A stretch of DNA of 64,000 bases from positions 168,635 to 232,634 of the forward strand of contig JAKVOG010000005.1 of assembly GCA_022482925.1 (NCBI GenBank). Reading direction: 5' to 3'. The stretch comes from Selenomonas sp. Lineage in GTDB: Bacteria > Bacillota > Negativicutes > Selenomonadales > Selenomonadaceae. The notes beneath the pieces are model-generated. The model did no database searches, was not told the DNA's origin, and saw only the letters and a program-made list of their open reading frames with translations. Made by a program: the position numbers and the translations under genes. This document shows, piece by piece, positions 9,227 through 19,753 of this stretch (position 1 is its first letter; each line of letters opens with the position of its first letter).

Positions 9227-11283
9227 TAATCCGCCTTACGCTCCTTTGCTTTTGAAAGAATAGCCTGCCACAGCTCGATAAGAACCATAGCCACAGCACC
9301 GATAACGGCACCCAGCACGATGCCGCCAATGCCACGCATGAACGACATATAGACCGGCGTACGCATATGTGCAAACGTCTCAACCATGGAGCCCTGCCCA
9401 ATCGTTGCAATCAGAACCAGCGCAAAGAGCACCATGGTCGGCCACTTGCGCCAGAATGCCATGGCCGCCAGCATAAAGGCCGGATGACCGATCAGGAGCT
9501 CCTTCGTGCGCGGACGCGCATAAAAAGCCTGTTCCAGGAAAGCCCGGAAGCGCAGCTCCAGATTGGATACCGGCATCCCAGACGTATGACCACTGCGGGC
9601 TACAAATACCACCCCGGCGATCAGAACCAGGAACATGACCACAAGGGTCTTGATCTTGACTGGCATATCCATTATCTTCGACAACTGATTCAGGACACCA
9701 TCGGTGTCATCCATCCGACCATCGAAGATATCAAACCGCTGCAGGAAGGCAATGCCCACGAGAATCAGCGGCAGTATGAACGTCAGCTTGATGCCACGGA
9801 AAATCTGGAATTCCAGCAAATACTCCGTATCGGCCAGCGAACCGGACAGATAGGCAGCACCCACATAGGAAATCACTCCCATAACGAACAGGGCCAGCGC
9901 ACCTGTAACGATGATCCTTGGCAGGGACACCCTGGCCTTATTGCGGAAAGCCCGCACCCGGTCAAGCTGCCAGATCACTGCCAGTGCCGGGAATACATTG
10001 GCACTGGCCAGCGCTGCAATAGCCCGGATCTTCGTGCCGTTGCCCATCAGCACCGGCACCACGGCCAGCAGGGCAAACACCAGGAACAATATATACTGAT
10101 ATTTTGGACGAGCATTCAACCGGGGAATGATCAGCGACAGATACAGGATTCCGGCTGCAGCTACCCCGGCCATGATCACGGCGCGCAGCAATTTAGACGG
10201 GTAGAAGGATGTGAACGTGCTGGCCGGTCCGATGGTATAGCCATGGGCAACCAGCTTATCATGTGTATCCTGGAAATATTTCATATTGGTAGCCATCAGA
10301 CTCATATTCGGTGATGGCTTATCATAGATACGCATGAGATCGATGCGGATATTACGCTCTTCATCCGTATTGGACCAGCGCTCTACCGCGGCATCGATCT
10401 TGAGCTTCGGCTGCTCATCTTTCGGAATCGAGTACAGACGGGCAATCTTATCATAGCCGATTCCCTTCGCAATCTCCTCCATGCCATCCTGCTTGTAGAA
10501 CTGCAGCTGCGTCGTAGCCTCAATCAGGCCCAGCGTGAACTGGCGGTCCTTCATCTCATCGATGGTTGCCTGCAGCGCCTTTGGTGCGCCCAGGCTCTGA
10601 GAGCCGGAACACACAACTTCCGAAACCTTCACGCCGTCCAGACGCTTGAATACCGCCTGAACATCGTCTTTTGAACATTCCTCATAATCACTCGGACGGG
10701 CCATGACATAGAATCCGGCATCATTGACGGCCTTCATCTCATCCGTCGGCATGCCGATATTCATCTTAAGGAAGGATTCGTAGTGCGCCTTGACAGCCAT
10801 GACTTCTTCACTGCCGACCGTATAGAGCTGGACCCTGTCCTCTCCCAAACGGCGTGGCAGATCTTCCTTGAGCTCTTGCCAGGTCTGGGCATCATGACCG
10901 ACTATGTAGATGACATCGCCCTGGATCTTACCATCAGCCACAAGCTGACGCCATACCGGATCCGTCAGGGCTCCGCTGTGGTAATTTGCCAGGATCTGAC
11001 TGCCAGCGATTGCCGTAGCTTTGCCGTTGGCATTGAGTTTCTTGAACGTCGTCTCATAGACTGCCAGCGAAGTGATGCCCGCATCTTTGGCCTGCTTCAG
11101 CACCTCAGACTCAGGAAGGCCCTCGCGTTCAGCGAGTTCCTGCAACCCTTCATAATCAATTGCCATATCTACCTGGCGGTTCGCCTGTTCTACCGCATGG
11201 CGCTGAAAACTGATTGCCAGCGCCGCTGCCAGCCCGATGACGATGACCAGGATCAACCAGCGGTTATACTTGAATACCTTCAT
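9226..11283 (-). CDS. DUF5693 family polytopic membrane protein
   Basis: Product of 685 residues. A signal anchor (RWLILVIVIGLAAALAISF) is followed by an extracytoplasmic region of about 320 residues that includes a polysaccharide-deacetylase-like or TIM-barrel-like stretch (DAGFYVMARPSDYEECSKDD). About eight membrane segments follow from residue ~355 to the end. It is immediately upstream of csaB with a one-base stop/start overlap, and this gene pair is recurrent in Firmicutes including Negativicutes. A role in making or exporting the wall polymer that CsaB pyruvylates is an inference from the pairing; no catalytic motif was identified with confidence. Confidence 0.8.
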   Translation of the reverse strand: MKVFKYNRWLILVIVIGLAAALAISFQRHAVEQANRQVDMAIDYEGLQELAEREGLPESEVLKQAKDAGITSLAVYETTFKKLNANGKATAIAGSQILANYHSGALTDPVWRQLVADGKIQGDVIYIVGHDAQTWQELKEDLPRRLGEDRVQLYTVGSEEVMAVKAHYESFLKMNIGMPTDEMKAVNDAGFYVMARPSDYEECSKDDVQAVFKRLDGVKVSEVVCSGSQSLGAPKALQATIDEMKDRQFTLGLIEATTQLQFYKQDGMEEIAKGIGYDKIARLYSIPKDEQPKLKIDAAVERWSNTDEERNIRIDLMRIYDKPSPNMSLMATNMKYFQDTHDKLVAHGYTIGPASTFTSFYPSKLLRAVIMAGVAAAGILYLSLIIPRLNARPKYQYILFLVFALLAVVPVLMGNGTKIRAIAALASANVFPALAVIWQLDRVRAFRNKARVSLPRIIVTGALALFVMGVISYVGAAYLSGSLADTEYLLEFQIFRGIKLTFILPLILVGIAFLQRFDIFDGRMDDTDGVLNQLSKIMDMPVKIKTLVVMFLVLIAGVVFVARSGHTSGMPVSNLELRFRAFLEQAFYARPRTKELLIGHPAFMLAAMAFWRKWPTMVLFALVLIATIGQGSMVETFAHMRTPVYMSFMRGIGGIVLGAVIGAVAMVLIELWQAILSKAKERKAD

Positions 11284-11308
11284 GCTCGTTTTTCCACCTT
11301 ATTCCTTC

Positions 11309-12067
11309 TCATTCCTTACCATCCCGCTCAGCGGTAATGATAATCGCCCCTTCAGTCTGCTCCACCTGACGGATTTTCATCCCCAGTGGCAGCCGGTCTG
11401 GCGTGGCCAGCTGAATATTGCCGAAGAGGTCGCCCAGCTTCGCTGTACCCAGCCGCGTATTTTTCACATCCAGGCGGGTCATCAGGAAGTACAGTGAACC
11501 GGAGTCCTCCACAACCTGTCCTTCCATCCCGATATCCGCCGTGCGGCCGAATACCTTGGCATTGGCCGTGACCTGGATCTTATCGGGATGAATGGCCACC
11601 TGAACATTTTCTACCTTATCTACTTTACGGGACAGTACCTCGCGCATGTTCTCTTCATCCACGATGCCCTTGAGCTCCAGCTTATCCGCCCGTTTGACCT
11701 GTATGCCTTCCTCCCTCAGGAGTGCCGGCATATCCAACTGGACATCGCTGCCGGAAAGCGTAAGCTCCCGCAGATAAACCTGACCAACTTTTGCCTGATG
11801 CATAACAGCATCGAGCTGCTGGATATTCCCCAGCAACAACAGTGCAGACGGTGAGGACCCCAGCGTCGCCTGCACATCGTCCGTCGCGGCTTTCTGGCTC
11901 AATTTGGTCTGTACGGTTGCCCGGACTAACCAGGGTAATACTGTCTCACTTGACACGATTAATATTATGAATAACAAGCCCAGAATAGTCAAGCCTTTTC
12001 GCAAATTCGTCACCTTCGCAATGGAACAAGGAGCCAGAAGCTTACACCCCTGACTCCTTACGGTCAT
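11309..12067 (-). CDS. DUF2993 (LmeA-like) lipid-binding membrane protein
   Basis: About 230-252 residues with one N-terminal membrane anchor (LTILGLLFIILIVSSE) and a long extracytoplasmic domain of beta-rich repeats typical of DUF2993 proteins, ending IRQVEQTEGAIIITAERDGKE. The family is predicted to bind phospholipids. The annotated ATG at 12067 lies only seven bases after the prfB stop. A GTG at about 12013 (VTNLRKG) is a plausible alternative, and neither has a strong Shine-Dalgarno, so the N-terminus is uncertain. It sits between prfB and the DUF5693 gene in one apparent operon. Confidence 0.7.
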   Translation of the reverse strand: MTVRSQGCKLLAPCSIAKVTNLRKGLTILGLLFIILIVSSETVLPWLVRATVQTKLSQKAATDDVQATLGSSPSALLLLGNIQQLDAVMHQAKVGQVYLRELTLSGSDVQLDMPALLREEGIQVKRADKLELKGIVDEENMREVLSRKVDKVENVQVAIHPDKIQVTANAKVFGRTADIGMEGQVVEDSGSLYFLMTRLDVKNTRLGTAKLGDLFGNIQLATPDRLPLGMKIRQVEQTEGAIIITAERDGKE

Positions 12068-12073
12068 TTCTTC

Positions 12074-13180
12074 TTAAAATTCATGGTTTGCCTTGGCGCT
12101 CAGGTAAGCCCGGATGAACGGATCAATCTCGCCATCCATAACGGCCTGGACGTTGCCCGTCTCTTCATTGGTACGATGATCCTTGACCATCGTATATGGC
12201 TGGAATACATAAGAACGGATCTGGCTGCCCCACTCGATGTTCTGCTGAACACCTTCGAGCTTGGCCAGCTCTGCTTCCTTCTTCTCCAGTTCCAGCTCAA
12301 AGAGCTTGGCACGCAGCATCTTGAGGCACTGCTCACGATTCTGCAGCTGGGAACGCTCATTCTGGCACTGAACCACGACCCCCGTCGGCTCATGCGTCAT
12401 ACGCACAGCCGATGAGGTCTTATTGATGTGCTGTCCACCGGCACCACTTGCGCGGTAGGTATCCACACGGACCTCAGCCATATTGATGTCAACCTCAACC
12501 GCATCATCGATCTCCGGCATGATATCACAGGCCGAGAAGGACGTATGACGGCGGGCATTGGCATCAAACGGCGAAATACGGACCAGACGGTGTACGCCCT
12601 TTTCCGATTTAAGGAAGCCATAGGCATTATGTCCCTTAATGATGAGTGTGACCGATTTGACGCCGGCTTCATCACCTGGCAGCAGGTCGGCCGTCTCCAC
12701 GGTAAAACCGTGGCGCTCAGCCCAGCGGCCATACATGCGCAGCAGCATCTGAGTCCAGTCCTGAGCCTCAGTTCCGCCCGCACCGGCATGCAGCGTCAGG
12801 ATGGCATTATTGGCATCATAAGGTCCGGACAGCAGCACTTCCAGCTGCAGGGCCTCAAGTCCCTCGGTGACCTTCTGGATCTCGGCCTTTACATCGGCCT
12901 CCATCCCCTGGTCATCCTCTTCCATACCCATCTCAAAGAGCGTCTCCGCATCTTCATACTTTCTGACGAGCACTTTGTATTTATCAACGCTGATCTTGAC
13001 ATCGTTGAGTTCCTGGTTGATTTTCTGTGCCTTTTCCGCATCATCCCAGAACGTCGGCTCGCCCATCTTATACTCAAGCTCGGCAATCTTCTCTTCCTTA
13101 GCCGGGACCTCCAGGGACACGCCCATCTGGTCCAGCTTTTCTTTGAGCGCGCCAAGCTGCGGTTTTAAATCTTCAAGCAT
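12074..13180 (-). CDS. prfB: Peptide chain release factor 2, single-frame (no programmed frameshift)
   Basis: Recognises UGA and UAA stop codons and triggers peptide release on the ribosome. It carries the RF2 stop-recognition tripeptide SPF in RISPFDANARRHTS and the universal GGQ in SGAGGQHINKTSSAVRM. Length of 368 residues is full size. The AAAGGTG ribosome-binding site is 7 bases before ATG at 13180. In most bacteria prfB needs a +1 frameshift at an in-frame TGA around codon 25. Here the equivalent region reads GVSLEVPAKEEK straight through (CTG GAG GTC rather than CTT TGA C), so the autoregulatory frameshift is absent. Lies 37 bases downstream of secA, a common neighbour. Confidence 0.96.
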   Translation of the reverse strand: MLEDLKPQLGALKEKLDQMGVSLEVPAKEEKIAELEYKMGEPTFWDDAEKAQKINQELNDVKISVDKYKVLVRKYEDAETLFEMGMEEDDQGMEADVKAEIQKVTEGLEALQLEVLLSGPYDANNAILTLHAGAGGTEAQDWTQMLLRMYGRWAERHGFTVETADLLPGDEAGVKSVTLIIKGHNAYGFLKSEKGVHRLVRISPFDANARRHTSFSACDIMPEIDDAVEVDINMAEVRVDTYRASGAGGQHINKTSSAVRMTHEPTGVVVQCQNERSQLQNREQCLKMLRAKLFELELEKKEAELAKLEGVQQNIEWGSQIRSYVFQPYTMVKDHRTNEETGNVQAVMDGEIDPFIRAYLSAKANHEF

Positions 13181-13216
13181 TATCTCGCACCTTTACTACT
13201 ATTTATCAATTATGGA

Positions 13217-15826
13217 TCACTCATCTTTGCCGCAGCAATTCTTGTATTTCTTGCCACTGCCGCACGGGCACGGATCATTGCGGCCGACTTTCTTCCCATC
13301 GGAAGTCGTCGGTTTCTTCTTGGCCTCAGCCGCACTGACATCATCACCATGCGAAGCCTGGGCATTCTGCAGATGATCCGACAGCTGCGAACGCTGCTGC
13401 TCGATGGTTTTCTCCATCTTCTGCTTCTGCGTCTCGTTTGCCTGCTGGGCATCATTCATAGCCTGCTGCTGTTCCGGTGTCACGATGCTGACATGATACA
13501 TGAGCGAAGCAATCTGATCCTGGATCGCTGCTTCCATCTCGCTGAACATATCGAGCGCCTCGATCTTGTACTCAACCAGCGGATTGCGCTGACCATAAGC
13601 ACGAAGATTGATACCTTCACGCAGCATATCCATATGATTCAGATGTTCCATCCATTTATTGTCGACCACACGAAGCATGACGACCTTCTCGAGCTCACGC
13701 ATGTTCTCTTCGCCGAAGAGCAGCTCGCGCTGACGGTAACCGTCCTCTGCGACCTTCTCCAGGGCATCCTTGAGATCGTCGCGGCTCATCTCGACCAGTT
13801 CTTCCTTCTTGAGCTTGCCAGCCGGCGCATAGATCTTCTCGGCATCTTCGATGAGATGATCGAGCTGCCATTCCTCCGGATAAAGCTGCTCATTGGCATA
13901 CTGGGCCATCTCTTCCTTGATGATATGGTTGACCATGCCCATGATGTTCTCACGCAGGTTGTCCCCGGTGAGGATCTTGCGGCGCTCGCCATACATGACT
14001 TCACGCTGCTGGTTCATGACATCATCGTACTCCAGGACATGTTTACGAATGTCGAAGTTGCGCGCCTCGACCTTCTTCTGTGCATGCTCGATGGAGTTGG
14101 TGATGAGCTTATGCTCGATCGGCTCGTCCTCTTCCATGCCCAGTTTGTCCATCATGCCGGAGATGCGCTCGGATGCGAACAGACGCAGCAGATCGTCTTC
14201 GAGCGACAGGAAGAAGCGGGATGCCCCCGGATCGCCCTGACGGCCGGAACGGCCACGCAGCTGGTTATCGATACGGCGGGACTCATGACGCTCCGTACCG
14301 ACGATGAAGAGACCGCCCAGGTCCGCTACACCCTCGCCGAGCTTGATATCCGTACCACGACCAGCCATGTTGGTGGCGATGGTTACCGCACCGCGCTGAC
14401 CAGCGTCAGCGATGATCTCAGCTTCCTTCTCATGGAACTTCGCATTCAATACATTATGAGGAATCCCGTGATGCTTGAGTGCGGCACTGAGTTCCTCGGA
14501 CTGCGTGATGGAGGTCGTACCGATCAGGACCGGCTGTCCCTTCTCATACAGTTCCTTGACAAAGTTGCCAACGGCCTTATATTTGGCCCGCTTCGTCTTA
14601 TAGATGAGATCCGGATAGTCCGTACGCATGACCGGCTTATTCGTCGGCACCACGATAACGGACAGATTATAGATCTTGATGAACTCGTCTTCCTCAGTCT
14701 TGGCCGTACCGGTCATACCAGCCAGCTTGTCATACATACGGAAGTAATTCTGGAACGTGATCGTCGCGAGCGTCTGTGACTCACGCTGGATCTTGACGCC
14801 CTCTTTGGCCTCGATAGCCTGATGCAGACCATCCGAATAACGGCGGCCTTCCATCAGACGGCCCGTGAACTCATCAACGATGATGACTTCAGCCATTGCG
14901 CACCACATAATCGCGGTCGCGCTTCATGAGTGCCTTGGCACGCAGGGCAGCCGTGAAGCAGTGCGACAGCTCGATGTTCTCCGGCGCATACAGATTGTTG
15001 ATTCCGAGGATCTTCTCGATCTTCGGCACCGTGCTGTCGGCTGCCGCTACCGTCTTCTGCTTCTCATCAAGGGTATAGTCTGCCCCTTCCTTAAGGCCGG
15101 CTACTGCCTTGGCCATCACGGCATACATATCCGTCGACTTGGCACCAGGACCGGAAATGATCAGCGGGGTACGGGCTTCATCAATGAGGATGGAGTCCAC
15201 CTCATCGACGATGGCATAGTTCAGGTCGCGCTGAACCATCTGATCCTGATAGATGACCATGTTGTCACGCAGATAATCGAAACCGAACTCGTTGTTCGTA
15301 CCGAACGTCACATCACAGCTATACGCATATTTACGCTCCGGGAAATCCATGTCATGGACGACCAGACCAACGTCAGCCCCAGGAAACGATACAGCTTACC
15401 CATCTCCTCGCTATCGCGGCGAGCCAGGTAATCATTGACCGTGATCATGTGTACGCCCTTGCCCGTCAGGGCATTGAGGTATACCGGCAGCGTTGCTACC
15501 AGGGTTTTACCTTCACCAGTACGCATCTCTGCGATCCGGCCTTCATGCAGACACATACCACCAATGAGCTGTACATCGAAATGACGCATGCCCAATACAC
15601 GGCGGGAACCTTCACGTACCACGGCAAAGGCCTCCGGCAGCAGGTCGTCCAGCGTTTCGCCATTTGCAAGCCGCTCCTTGAACTTATTCGTCAGTCCGGT
15701 CAGCTTGTCATCCGTCAGATTTTCCATCTGCGGTTCCAGTGCGTTGATTTTCTCGACAACCTCGCGATAACGGGCTATTTCTTTATCGTTATTGTCGCCC
15801 AAGAATCTTTTGAGAAATCCCAGCAA
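13217..15826 (-). CDS. secA: Preprotein translocase ATPase SecA (two apparent frameshifts)
   Basis: Motor ATPase of the Sec export pathway. Walker A is [11 protein letters not shown]. The DEAD-like motor contains [17 protein letters not shown] and [21 protein letters not shown]. The C-terminus carries the zinc/SecB-binding motif [20 protein letters not shown] start at 15826, with AAGGAG nine bases before it. Two breaks occur: near 15365 (a missing G in a GGG run turns [13 protein letters not shown] out of frame) and near 14895 (an extra T after RDYVVRNG before EVIIVDEF). Total length of about 869 codons is normal. SecA is essential, so these indels are almost certainly sequencing or assembly errors. 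Head of the secA-prfB-DUF2993-DUF5693-csaB unit. Confidence 0.95.
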
Positions 15827-15917
15827 ACAAAATCACTCCTTCTTATAAGTAGTCTTACCTTACAATATTATCAGACTGCCTGCTATAAGTCAATGAAAGG
15901 CCCCTGGACCGGCGAAT

Positions 15918-16635
15918 CTACTCCGCCTCATCCTCACGCACCAGCCGGTAACCGATCCCGACATGCGTCTGGATATAGTGCGGCGTCCCCGGTGCCGATT
16001 CCAGTTTCTTGCGCAGGGCAACCATGAATACGCGCAGGGAAGCGACATCACTTGGCAGGCTGCTGCCCCAAACCTTGCGCAGGATATACTGATGGGTCAG
16101 TACCTTGCCGGCATTCTCGGCCAGCGCACACAGCAGCTTGTATTCGATCGGGGTAAGATGGATCTCCTGCCCCTGCACATAGACCAGATGCGCCTCATAG
16201 TCGATGCGCAGTTTCCCGTTGAGGAACTCCTTCGCCTCAGCCGGCGCCTCGTCATGCTGCTGGATAAGCCCCAGACGGCGGATTGTCGCCCGCAGCCGCG
16301 CCAGCAGTTCATTCACACTGAACGGCTTCGTGATATAGTCATCCGCTCCCGCATCCAGCGCCTCGATCTTATCCGCATCATCCGTGCGGGCACTGATGAC
16401 CAGAATCGGAAGCTCGGACCAGCTGCGCAGCTTCTCGATGACTTCCGTGCCATCCATATCCGGCAGACCAAGATCCAGGAACAGGATGTCCGGCTTATCC
16501 GCTGCGGCTGTCAGGAGCGCCTGTTTGCCAGTCTCCGCCGTCAGACAGCCGTAGCCCTTGGATTCCAGCGTCACCTTGATCAGATTGCGGATGGCCTTTA
16601 TCATCCTCAACCACCAGTATCGTCGGATTACTCAT
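15918..16635 (-). CDS. kdpE: KdpE, potassium response regulator (frameshift at codon ~13)
   Basis: OmpR-family regulator that activates kdpFABC when phosphorylated by KdpD. The receiver domain has DD near the N-terminus, phospho-acceptor D in ILFLDLGLPDMDG, and K in DDYITKPFSVNEL. The C-terminal winged helix contains LTPIEYKLLCALAENAG and GIGYRLVRE. ATG at 16635 (SNPTILVVEDDK) follows AAGGAGC by 7 bases and lies three bases after the kdpD stop. After VVEDDK the frame needs removal of one G near 16600 to reach AIRNLIKVTLES, so this is another single-base indel. Full length would be about 239 residues. Confidence 0.92.
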
Positions 16636-16638
16636 CAA

Positions 16639-19300
16639 TCATGCTCCTTCCAAGTCCAGTATTATTTCGAAAACCGTCCCCTGCGGTGCATTATCATGCA
16701 CCGAGATCTTCCCGCCATGCGCCTCCACGATGGCCCGGCAGAGCGTCAGCCCAATGCCCAGACCACGACGGGAATCCGTGCTGTGTATCTTGCCGGTCCC
16801 GAATTCATCGAAAATATGGGCCCGCAGGGCTGCCGGGATCCCCGGCCCCTGATCGGCCACCTCGAGGATGGCCCGGCCATTGTCTTTGCGGGCTGAAATT
16901 GACAGCAGGCGTCCCCACTGGCGTATATTTCATCGCATTGTCGAGCAGATTAATGAATACCTGCACCAGCAGACGCCCATCTGCCCGAACCATCATATAA
17001 TCATCCTCGAGCCGGACCTGCAGGGGATATTTCTCCCGCCGGCGGCCGATATGCGTCAGGGCCTCCTGGATGATATCGGCCAGCATCTCCGGCTCCAGCC
17101 GGATCTGCATCGTACCATTCTTGATCCGCGTGACGGCCAGCAGGTTTCTCGACCATATTCGTCAGCCAGCGCGCATCGTTGGCAATATCCTGGCAGAGCT
17201 CCTGCTTCTGCCCCAGTGGCAGGTTCTCCCCCTCATCCTGCAGCAGCTCCGCATTGCCCGCAATCGTGGTCAGCGGTGTCCGCAGGTCATGCGAGATGCC
17301 GCGCAAAAGATTACCGCGCAGCTGCTCCTGCCGGGCTGCGAGCTCCACCTCACGGCGCCGCTGGCTCTGATGCTCCTTCTCCAGCGCCAGCGCGCAGCTG
17401 TCGAGGATAGAGAGCACAACGTTGTATTCAAACGCAGTCAGCCGGCTGCCATCAAGGGCAATGCCGACCACAGCCAGCACGGCAGCATTGCCCCGCACGG
17501 CCAGATACAGGCATTTCGCCCCCGGCAGGGTCTGCGTCCCCGCGCCGGCATGCTTGTTGTTCTTATAGACCCAGGCCGCCAGTGCCTGCTCATCGGCCGT
17601 CACATACTCCGTCAGACCGCGTCCCTGTTTCCTCATGCGCATAGAACTCCGGCTGGAACACTTCACCATCATAGACCACGATGGGCTTATCCAGCAGCCG
17701 TTCCAGCTGGCGGGACAATGCCTGATAGATCTCGCGCTTGCCCTCGGCCTGCTGCAGCAGGCTGCTCGTCTCGAGCAGGACCTCCGTGCGGTACGCCTTG
17801 CGGGAAGCCAGCTCGGCCTGCCGGTGCACCTTGCGGGTCAGGAAGCCCGTGATCAGCGAGACCAGGAACAGCATCGCAAAGGTCACCAGATCCCCCGGAT
17901 CGAATACGACAAACGTATAGCGCGGTTCACTGAAGAAGAAATTGACCACCAGCACGCTGCCGACCGAGACGAGCAGGCTGTAGCGCCAGCCGGTCGTAAG
18001 CATGGCCGGTGCCAGTGCCGCCAGGATATAGATCAGCACGATGTTCTCGGTCTCGATCTGCCAGGTCAGGCAGATGAGCCCCACCAGGGTACATACGCCC
18101 AGCGAAGCCACCACGATGCCCAGATCCCGGAGATTTCGCCAGGGTTCCACGCCCCCGCCCGGCTTCGCATGGGTACGGGGCACATAGCTTCCCACCATCT
18201 TGTCCGGGATGATATAGATATCCAGCTGCGGCACGAGTTCCGTCAGCCGTTCCGAAAAGGTCGGCTTCACGAAGAAGAAGCCCCGCTTCGTCGTCGAGCG
18301 CCCCAGCACGACCTTCGAGATGCGCGCCTGCTTGACATACTCCGCAATCTGCCAGGCAACATCCTCACCATAGACCGTCACGATATTCGCCCCGAATGAA
18401 CGGGCCAGTTTCGTATTGGCCTCCAGCCGCCGCTGATCCGATGCCGACAGTTGCGGGAAATCCGGCGTCTCGACGAACAGAGCGGTAAAGGTACCACCAA
18501 AGGCCGCCGCCATACGGGCTGCCGTACGGATGACCTTCGGATTCGACGGAGAACTGGACAGACAGATCAGGATATGCTCCTCAATCGGCACCTGCCGGCC
18601 GGACTCACGGCGGCTGACCCGGTCGGCCATCCGCCGCAGGGCAACCTCCCGCAAAGCCGTAAGGTTGTCCCGCACAAAGAAGCTCTCCAGCGCAGCCGTC
18701 GGCCGGGCATAGATCTTGCCCTCGCGCAGCCGCATGATCAGATCATCCGGCTCAATATCCACGAGCTCAACCTGATCCGCACCATCGAACACCTCATCGG
18801 CAATGCGCTCACGCACGATGACACCGGTAATGGAAGCGACCATATCATTGAGGCTTTCAATGTGCTGGACATTCACCGAGGTATAGACATCGATGCCGGC
18901 CCGCAGCAGCTTCCTCCACATCCTGCACCCGCTTCTGATGCCGGCAGAACGGCGCATTGGTATGCGCGAGCTCATCGACCAGGATCAGCTGCGGCTTGCG
19001 CGCGAGTGCTGCGTCAAGATCCAGCTCATGAAGCTCAATGTCATGATACCTGCCGCTCTTGACCGGCAGGCACTCCAGCCCTTCAAGCAAAGCCGTCGTA
19101 GCCGGCCGCTGATGCGGTTCCACATAACCGCAGACCACATCCACGCCCTCCGCCTTCGCCGTCTGAGCCGCCTCCAGCATCGCATAAGTCTTACCGACCC
19201 CTGCCGCATAGCCAAAGAATATCTTCAGTTTTCCCTGTCCACTTTTTACTTCTTCCTGCTGAATCCGTTCCAAGATCCGCTCCGGCGTTTCCCGTTCCAC
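16639..19300 (-). CDS. kdpD: KdpD, osmosensitive K+ channel histidine kinase (about four frameshifts)
   Basis: Membrane sensor kinase for potassium limitation. Order of domains: N-terminal KdpD domain with nucleotide-binding FGYAAGVGKTYAML and LILVDELAHTNAP; a Usp-like domain (HILICLSSSPSNPKVIRTA); four membrane segments (GIVVASLGVCTLVGLICL to LVTFAMLFLVSLITGFL); a GAF-like region; HisKA with the phospho-acceptor in GISHDLRTPLTTIAGNAEL; and HATPase with DNAMKYTP, DQGPGIP and RRGLGIGLTLC. Frame breaks lie near 18900, 17640, 17145 and 16900, each repairable by one base. Total about 887 codons, normal for KdpD. GTG start at 19300 with a weak GAGG site; the start is uncertain. Forms a unit with kdpE and is separated from kdpC by 680 bp of inverted repeats. 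Confidence 0.92.
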
Positions 19301-19397
19301 AACCTCATCTCGCTTTCTTCATCACCATTATTATCATTATTGTAGCATAGCCCCCCAAAAGAACCAGCCCCAAAACCTGAGTTCGAAAAATAAGACC

Positions 19398-19598
19398 GCC
19401 GCGGGGGCAGTGGACAGCCAACGTTCCACCTAGATGTTCTGCTAAAAAAAATTTTAGGCTTTAATTAATCATTGAAAACAGACTTAAACGCGCTTCGCTT
19501 AAACGAAAGTCTTTTTCAAGGAAGGTTTGTAGCCTAAAATTTTTTTCTTCACGCAGAACATCAAAGCTCCACTTATGGCTGCCCACTGCCCCCGCGGC
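19398..19598. repeat. 201-bp imperfect palindrome (MITE-like or giant hairpin) between kdpC and kdpD
   Basis: The two halves are near-complementary around a centre at about 19498. The outer 16 bases GCCGCGGGGGCAGTGG are matched exactly by the reverse complement of the right end. Further matching blocks are CAGCCA, GATGTTCTGC, AAAAAAATTTTAGGCT and AGACTT. Terminal inverted repeats, lack of coding potential and a size of about 200 bp resemble a MITE, or a DNA segment that folds as a very long RNA hairpin. No clear target-site duplication flanks it beyond a possible TA. Confidence 0.75.
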
Positions 19599-19753
19599 TA
19601 GGCTCGATGCGTTGATGTCTGCCTTTCTCTAAATTAGCTGGATTTCTGGTTCTACCTTTGATGCCGGAATCCAACAGACCTGCTCGAACCGTCCCCAGAC
19701 CTACCGTCAGAAGTAAAACCAGCCAGAAGCCGTTTTTAATCGACGGACGGGCG

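Noticed and set aside
9367..10314. 315-codon plus-strand open frame opposite the DUF5693 gene
   Set aside because: Gln/His/Arg-rich shadow of a membrane protein; no start signal.
13349..14779. Very long plus-strand open frame opposite secA
   Set aside because: It mirrors the third-codon pattern of secA, has no ribosome-binding site and no recognisable domain; a high-GC antisense shadow.
14889..15350. Programmed frameshifting in secA
   Set aside because: The breaks are not at slippery heptamers with a stimulatory structure, and the same kind of indel occurs in many unrelated genes; error is more likely.
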